Positions 59,762-64,000 of a DNA stretch of 64,000 bases are shown here, piece after piece. Origin of the DNA: Calvatia gigantea (lineage: Eukaryota > Basidiomycota > Agaricomycetes > Agaricales > Lycoperdaceae); contig JACAAK010000001.1 in assembly GCA_025093985.1 (NCBI GenBank), positions 2,790,001 through 2,854,000 on the forward strand, written 5' to 3'. Position numbers and translations under genes: made by a program. Below the pieces are notes generated by a model. The model searched no databases. It saw only the letters and a program-made list of their open reading frames with translations, and was not told where the DNA came from. Each line of letters opens with the position of its first letter. Within the stretch, counting starts at the first letter, position 1.

Positions 59762-61718
59762 ATGGCTCCCGCAGTTCCCGCAAGGTCGCCACTCAGACCA
59801 CGTCCCTCACCTTTAACGCCCTCTCAGGAACACAATTCCCCCGACATCACCATTGTCGACGACGTCGAGGACGACATGACATACTATTCCCTCAACAGCC
59901 TCACTACCCTCGTCGACAAACCTCTCCCCCAGCCAGACCGCCCATTATCTCCACCCCTCACAAAGCGCCAGCATGCCCTGCATGAACTGTTGTCCTCTGA
60001 ACGGGCTTATGCCTCCGATCTCGCCCTCATCTGCGAAGTCCACATCCCCCTGGCTCTCGGTACTGCCACCAATTTATACCCTTGCCATCCATTCATTGAC
60101 TGATACTGGATCTCGCACAAACAGGTCAACATGTCCCTCTCCCAAACCTCCCCGTCTCCCCGCCCAATTCTTCTGGCTCGTCCTCCCGAACCCTCTCCAC
60201 CGCTTCTGACTCATCCACCCCGGATCTTGGTCCACCTATGACAGAGCACGATGTCAAAGTCATCTTTGGCAACATCAACGAAATTGCTGAATTCTCAGAT
60301 GTATTCTGCCGTGCACTTGAAGAAGCCCTTGGTGACCTCGTCGAAGGCGGCAAAGGCGACGACCACGTCGGTGCCCTCTTCCTCAACATCGTACGTATTT
60401 CCCCTTCCCTTCTCTTTCCCTTATCTATCCCCCTCCATCCATATCCCCGCCCCCCCCCCCAATTTGTTCACATGGAAACTGACATACACCCACGCGTGTT
60501 CTGCTTTCCCCCAATTTTTTATATCAACAGATCCCCGAACTGGAGCAGCCCTACAAACAATACATTACTCGTCATCCGACTGCTCTCACGCATCTCCAGC
60601 AATTACCCCAAACGCCCGCAGTGCAGAATTATCTTTCCTATACCCAGACTATCGCCTCTTCACTCTCACATGCCTGGGATATTTCGTCACTCCTCATTAA
60701 ACCCGTTCAACGCCTCCTCAAATACCCCCTTCTCCTCATCGCTATCATCGATGAAACACCTGACACCCACCCGGACAAGGAAAACCTCCTCAAGGCTCGG
60801 CAACAGATACAAGAAGTAGCGCGGAACGTTAATGAAGGCCGTCGTCGAGCTGAAGTCATCCGTGAAGTGCTCGCGGCAAAGAAAAAGCCTGTTAGCGTCA
60901 CCGTATCCGCCTCTGTTAATCTCACAAAGATGAAATCTCTCCGAGTAGCAGCAGGGGTGTCCGGTAAATCCCCCTCAAGTGGAAATAAAGACGAACAGGG
61001 ACCGCCTGAAGAAGCTATCCTCGTCGCGCGACTTGAGAAAGAGCTCAAACAGATCGAAGACTTTGCACAAAAGTTCGCTAAGAACATCGTCGAATGGGCG
61101 CGTATGACGTCCAACTTCGTTGCCGGTTTACGAACCTGGGCACTCGGCTTCGCCAGAGTTATCGGACTATCCGGAGATCAAGCCTCCGAAGCTTTCGATG
61201 CCTTCCTCACAGTCGTCGAGGCACAGCTTATGCCTCTCTGTGTAGACCTCGAAGCTGTCATCAACGAACGTGTTCTCAAAGAACTCGCCCATTTGCTCAT
61301 GACTATGACCCAACCCCTTAAACTCCTCGCGTCCATGAACGAGCAAGAACCATACCACTATCACTTGATGAACATGAACGTCTCCCAAAAAAATAGACCT
61401 CCACCATCTCTCCTAGCTGCATCAACGAATTACCTCGCACTACGTGGACAGCTCGCTGCTGAGCTGCCAACGTACATCACTCTCCTCCACCGGGGATTGA
61501 AAATCTTCATTCAACGATTATCAGCCATCCAAACGGAATTTTGGGGGAAAGTGCATGAGCAGTGGGCGGGGTTGTGGGAGATGTTGAGGTTGGAGGAAGA
61601 GTTGAATGCGGGGTATGAGGAGACTGTGAGTGTGTGGTATGCGAGGTGGTCTGAGATTGATGAGCAGTTGGCCGCAAGACCGATTGTGCAGCAGCGGAAG
61701 TTATATCGGGGTTCCCAG

Positions 61719-61762
<44 letters not shown>

Positions 61763-63518
61763 ACAAAAGGACCGCGAACGGGAACGGGAACGAGGACGGG
61801 AACGGGGGAGGGAGAAAGAACAAGGGAGGGAACGGAAAAGTGCGCCTGTGGAAAGAGAACGGAGAGACGATCCCGAAGCAGATGCAGAATATTACACCTA
61901 CCACCATCTCTTAACTTTTGCACATCACCGGGAACATTCTGTACCACCACCACCCAACTCTCGTTCCTCCGCACGTCCTCCACCTCCTCTCCACTCTTCC
62001 AGTTCACCTTCTACCATATACTCTGACGTCCCCAACACCCCTAGTTCCTTCGCCACATCCTTTACTAGCTCTATATCTGGCGGTGGTGTCACCGAACGCG
62101 GAGATCGCCTTGACAAAGATAAAGGAGCCAAAGAGAAAGAAAAGAAAAAATCCGCTTCTCAAGCGGCAAACGTCTACTCTATGCTAGGCGCACTCGAACC
62201 ATCCTCAATCGTCGGCGCAGTCGGCGGGCTCGCATACTCACACTCAATAAAGAGTAAGACTACTAGCACCACTAGTCAGAGGGAGAGAGGAAGCTCGGAT
62301 CTGTCAATCTATGGTAGTATGAACACATCGATTTTGTCGAGTGTCGGACTTGGGTTGGGTTCGACTTTAGGTGGTGGTGGCGGTGGTGGTGGTGGTGGTA
62401 GCAGTAGCGGGAGGAAGAAGCTTAAAAAAAAGGGGAGTGATGAGAGTTTGAAGACTGCTAAAGGCCACGGTCAAGCTTCCCAACCCCAAGTTTCAAATTC
62501 CGCTCGATCGGCTCGGGAACATATGCCTAGGAGGAGAACGACAGGAGGCATCGAGCCTGGGCCAGATGATTTGAAACAGTATGAAGCTATGATGATGCGC
62601 GAGCGCGAGTTGGGTGGACAGCCACACCTGCCGAAAGGATCTGGAAATAGCAGCGGTAATCCAAATGGGAACGGGGGATATGCGGCACATCCACACCCTT
62701 ATCAACATGGACATGGGTTACCAAGGACGAAGAGCATGCCATTACCTTATCACCCCCAACCCCAACCGCAGCAAAGACAATCCCAGGGACCAGACTCGAG
62801 AAGAGACGCGGGGGAGTGGTCGGATTTCGCTGATGAGGAGGATAGTGAACTATTCTACCAGGTCATGGCGAACCAGTCCCAAGTGGCCGAATATGGTGGG
62901 GAGGAGTCCGAGCAACGTCCTGCACGGCCCAGGGAGAGGAAGGATGTGTCTCGTCTGCGGGGCGCGCCGTCCAACCCGACTCATGCCCGACAACAATCTA
63001 TAGGGAAGGAAGATGATAAGAAAAGATACTCGGAGCATAGCACTTACTCCTCCAAATCTCGCGAGGAGAAACGTGAGAAGGATAGAGACAAACCCTCCTC
63101 ATCGAGAAAACGCTCCGGATCAATAAAATCCATAACTTCATTCTTCACCTCCAACCGCGATGGCAACTACGCAGACAACAACTCCTCCCCAACCGCTACA
63201 TCCACAACTGTTGCACCATCCCCGCGCGACTCCTGGGCTCACAAGCCCGCAAAATACACGTGTCAAGTCATTCATCCATGTAAACCACCCATGGCCGGTT
63301 CAGTGCCCATATCGTACTTCTCGTTCCCATTTTTCACGCTGAAGGAGGGAGAGTTGTATGCCGTTCTGCAAGAAGCAGGACATCCGAGTGTGCATCCGAA
63401 TTTACCCTTGATTGTGGATAATGGGGAAGACTGTTTATTACTTTGCAGAGCTTGGGATGGGTCGGTCGGGTGGGCGTTTGCGAGCTTTTTGGAGCCTGTT
63501 GATATTCCTGATATGTAG
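59762..63518 (+). CDS. RhoGEF with DH, BAR-like and C-terminal SH3-like domains (Tuba/Gef1 type)
   Basis: This is a predicted activator of Rho/Cdc42 GTPases in polarity or septation. The start at 59762 leads to RQHALHELLSSERAYASDLA, the opening of a DH domain. Further DH exons give FGNINEIAEFSDVFCRALEE, QPYKQYITRHPTALTHLQQL and SSLLIKPVQRLLKYPLLLIA, which matches DH helix alpha8. A BAR-like region follows: EAILVARLEKELKQIEDFAQ, MTSNFVAGLRTWALGFARVI and FWGKVHEQWAGLWEMLRLEE. A long low-complexity region has Asp/Arg hexanucleotide repeats and a poly-Gly tract. The end has an SH3-like domain: FFTLKEGELYAVLQEAG and LLCRAWDGSVGWAFASFLEP. Two introns (about 60068-60125 and 60391-60530) give roughly 1,180 residues. 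Confidence 0.87.
61718..61765 (+). repeat. GACCGA hexanucleotide microsatellite in coding sequence
   Basis: About eight tandem GACCGA units encode an Asp-Arg dipeptide repeat, followed by degenerate GAACGG-type units encoding Glu-Arg/Gly-Arg. It lies in the linker of the RhoGEF and keeps the frame because the unit is six bases. Confidence 0.9.
62371..62399 (+). repeat. GGT trinucleotide repeat encoding poly-Gly
   Basis: Nearly pure GGT units (one GGC) encode about ten Gly residues in the disordered linker of the RhoGEF; likely length-variable between strains. Confidence 0.9.
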
Positions 63519-64000
63519 GGAGTCCATCGTTGGCTATCATAGTCGCAGTGGCCAACTTGTCGTGGTGGTGGTAGTGGTGAGATAACAGGAGGGGCTCTTA
63601 TTGTTCTGTTTTTTCTCTCCTGGAACTCCTTTTGTTTTGGTCCCCTTTTCCTGCCACGCTGCACCATTCATTGTTGTGCTGATCAAGGGTCTGAGCGCTT
63701 ATCTGGCTGACGTCATACCTTTCTCCTATGCCCTGCTTTATCTTTTTGGTTTCTGATTTCTTGGTTATTTCAATTGCATAGACATTTTAGTCTTTTGCTA
63801 CCCTTTTCCATCTCATGCCATACCTCCGCTTTGCATGATATCCTGTATAGTATACCACCGGTCGTCGTTGCGCAGTGCACCCACACCTTCGGATACCTCG
63901 ATGGCAAGTTGGCTTCCTGTTTCCATAGCATGGTGAATGATTATGTAGTTGTACGGTAGTGTAGTTTAGTAATTTAGCTTTTTATCTTTTCTGTCCTCAA
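63519..64000. other. 3' flank of RhoGEF to window edge
   Basis: About 480 bp, T-rich, with no supportable coding; it probably includes the RhoGEF 3' UTR. A gene could begin beyond the window. Confidence 0.5.

Noticed and set aside
61507..62007. Antisense 166-codon frame in the RhoGEF with repeated Gly/Leu
   Set aside because: It is the complement of the GACCGA repeat and shows only low-complexity sequence.

Overview
The window looks like nuclear DNA of a filamentous basidiomycete, most likely a mushroom-forming Agaricomycete. Its genes are intron-dense with short introns (about 45-65 nt, GT-AG plus one GC-AG). They are closely packed on both strands, often as divergent pairs sharing 180-250 bp. 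Family content also fits: a BTB protein of the kind abundant in Agaricomycetes, a fungal-type RNA-dependent RNA polymerase, a secreted GH28 pectinase and a microsomal P450. I found no rRNA, tRNA or CRISPR feature. All splice sites were read by eye from conserved protein frames and have no transcript support.

Layout. 0-7 kb is a housekeeping block: GEP4 (cardiolipin pathway), clathrin light chain, a monoacylglycerol-lipase-like hydrolase and a mitochondrial Mdl1-type ABC half-transporter. 7-8 kb holds a BTB-domain gene broken by two frameshifts. 8-10.4 kb has no supportable gene. 10.4-30.6 kb is an accessory block bounded by two inverted, diverged paralogues of a MOCOS-like PLP aminotransferase. 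Inside lie an RdRP (complete catalytic motif), a GH28 polygalacturonase, a gene desert with a small TIR element, the vesicle tether USO1 and a P450. A second copy of the TIR element lies just outside, at 31.6 kb. 32.5-37.2 kb carries two unrecognised, largely disordered proteins. 37.6-64 kb is again housekeeping: an RluA-type pseudouridine synthase, CWC15, an unknown coiled-coil protein, an F-BAR/SH3 protein, ELP1, EFG1, an aldo-keto reductase, the Golgi Ca/Mn pump PMR1 and a DH-BAR-SH3 RhoGEF.

How the genes relate. There is no operon logic. Several products act in related cell functions: CLC1, USO1 and PMR1 in secretory traffic; the F-BAR/SH3 protein and the RhoGEF in cortical actin and polarity; CWC15, EFG1, ELP1 and the pseudouridine synthase in RNA maturation. 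The RdRP is a core enzyme of quelling-type RNA silencing.

Most interesting points. (1) Both MOCOS-like paralogues begin with a canonical N-myristoylation signal, lack the MOSC domain and keep the same intron positions. (2) A two-copy MITE-like family has clear TIRs and a TA target duplication. (3) Frame breaks are consistently single-base gains, concentrated at 33-40 kb and often in or near homopolymers. Assembly overcalling is therefore a serious alternative to gene decay there. I found no convincing new multi-gene system.
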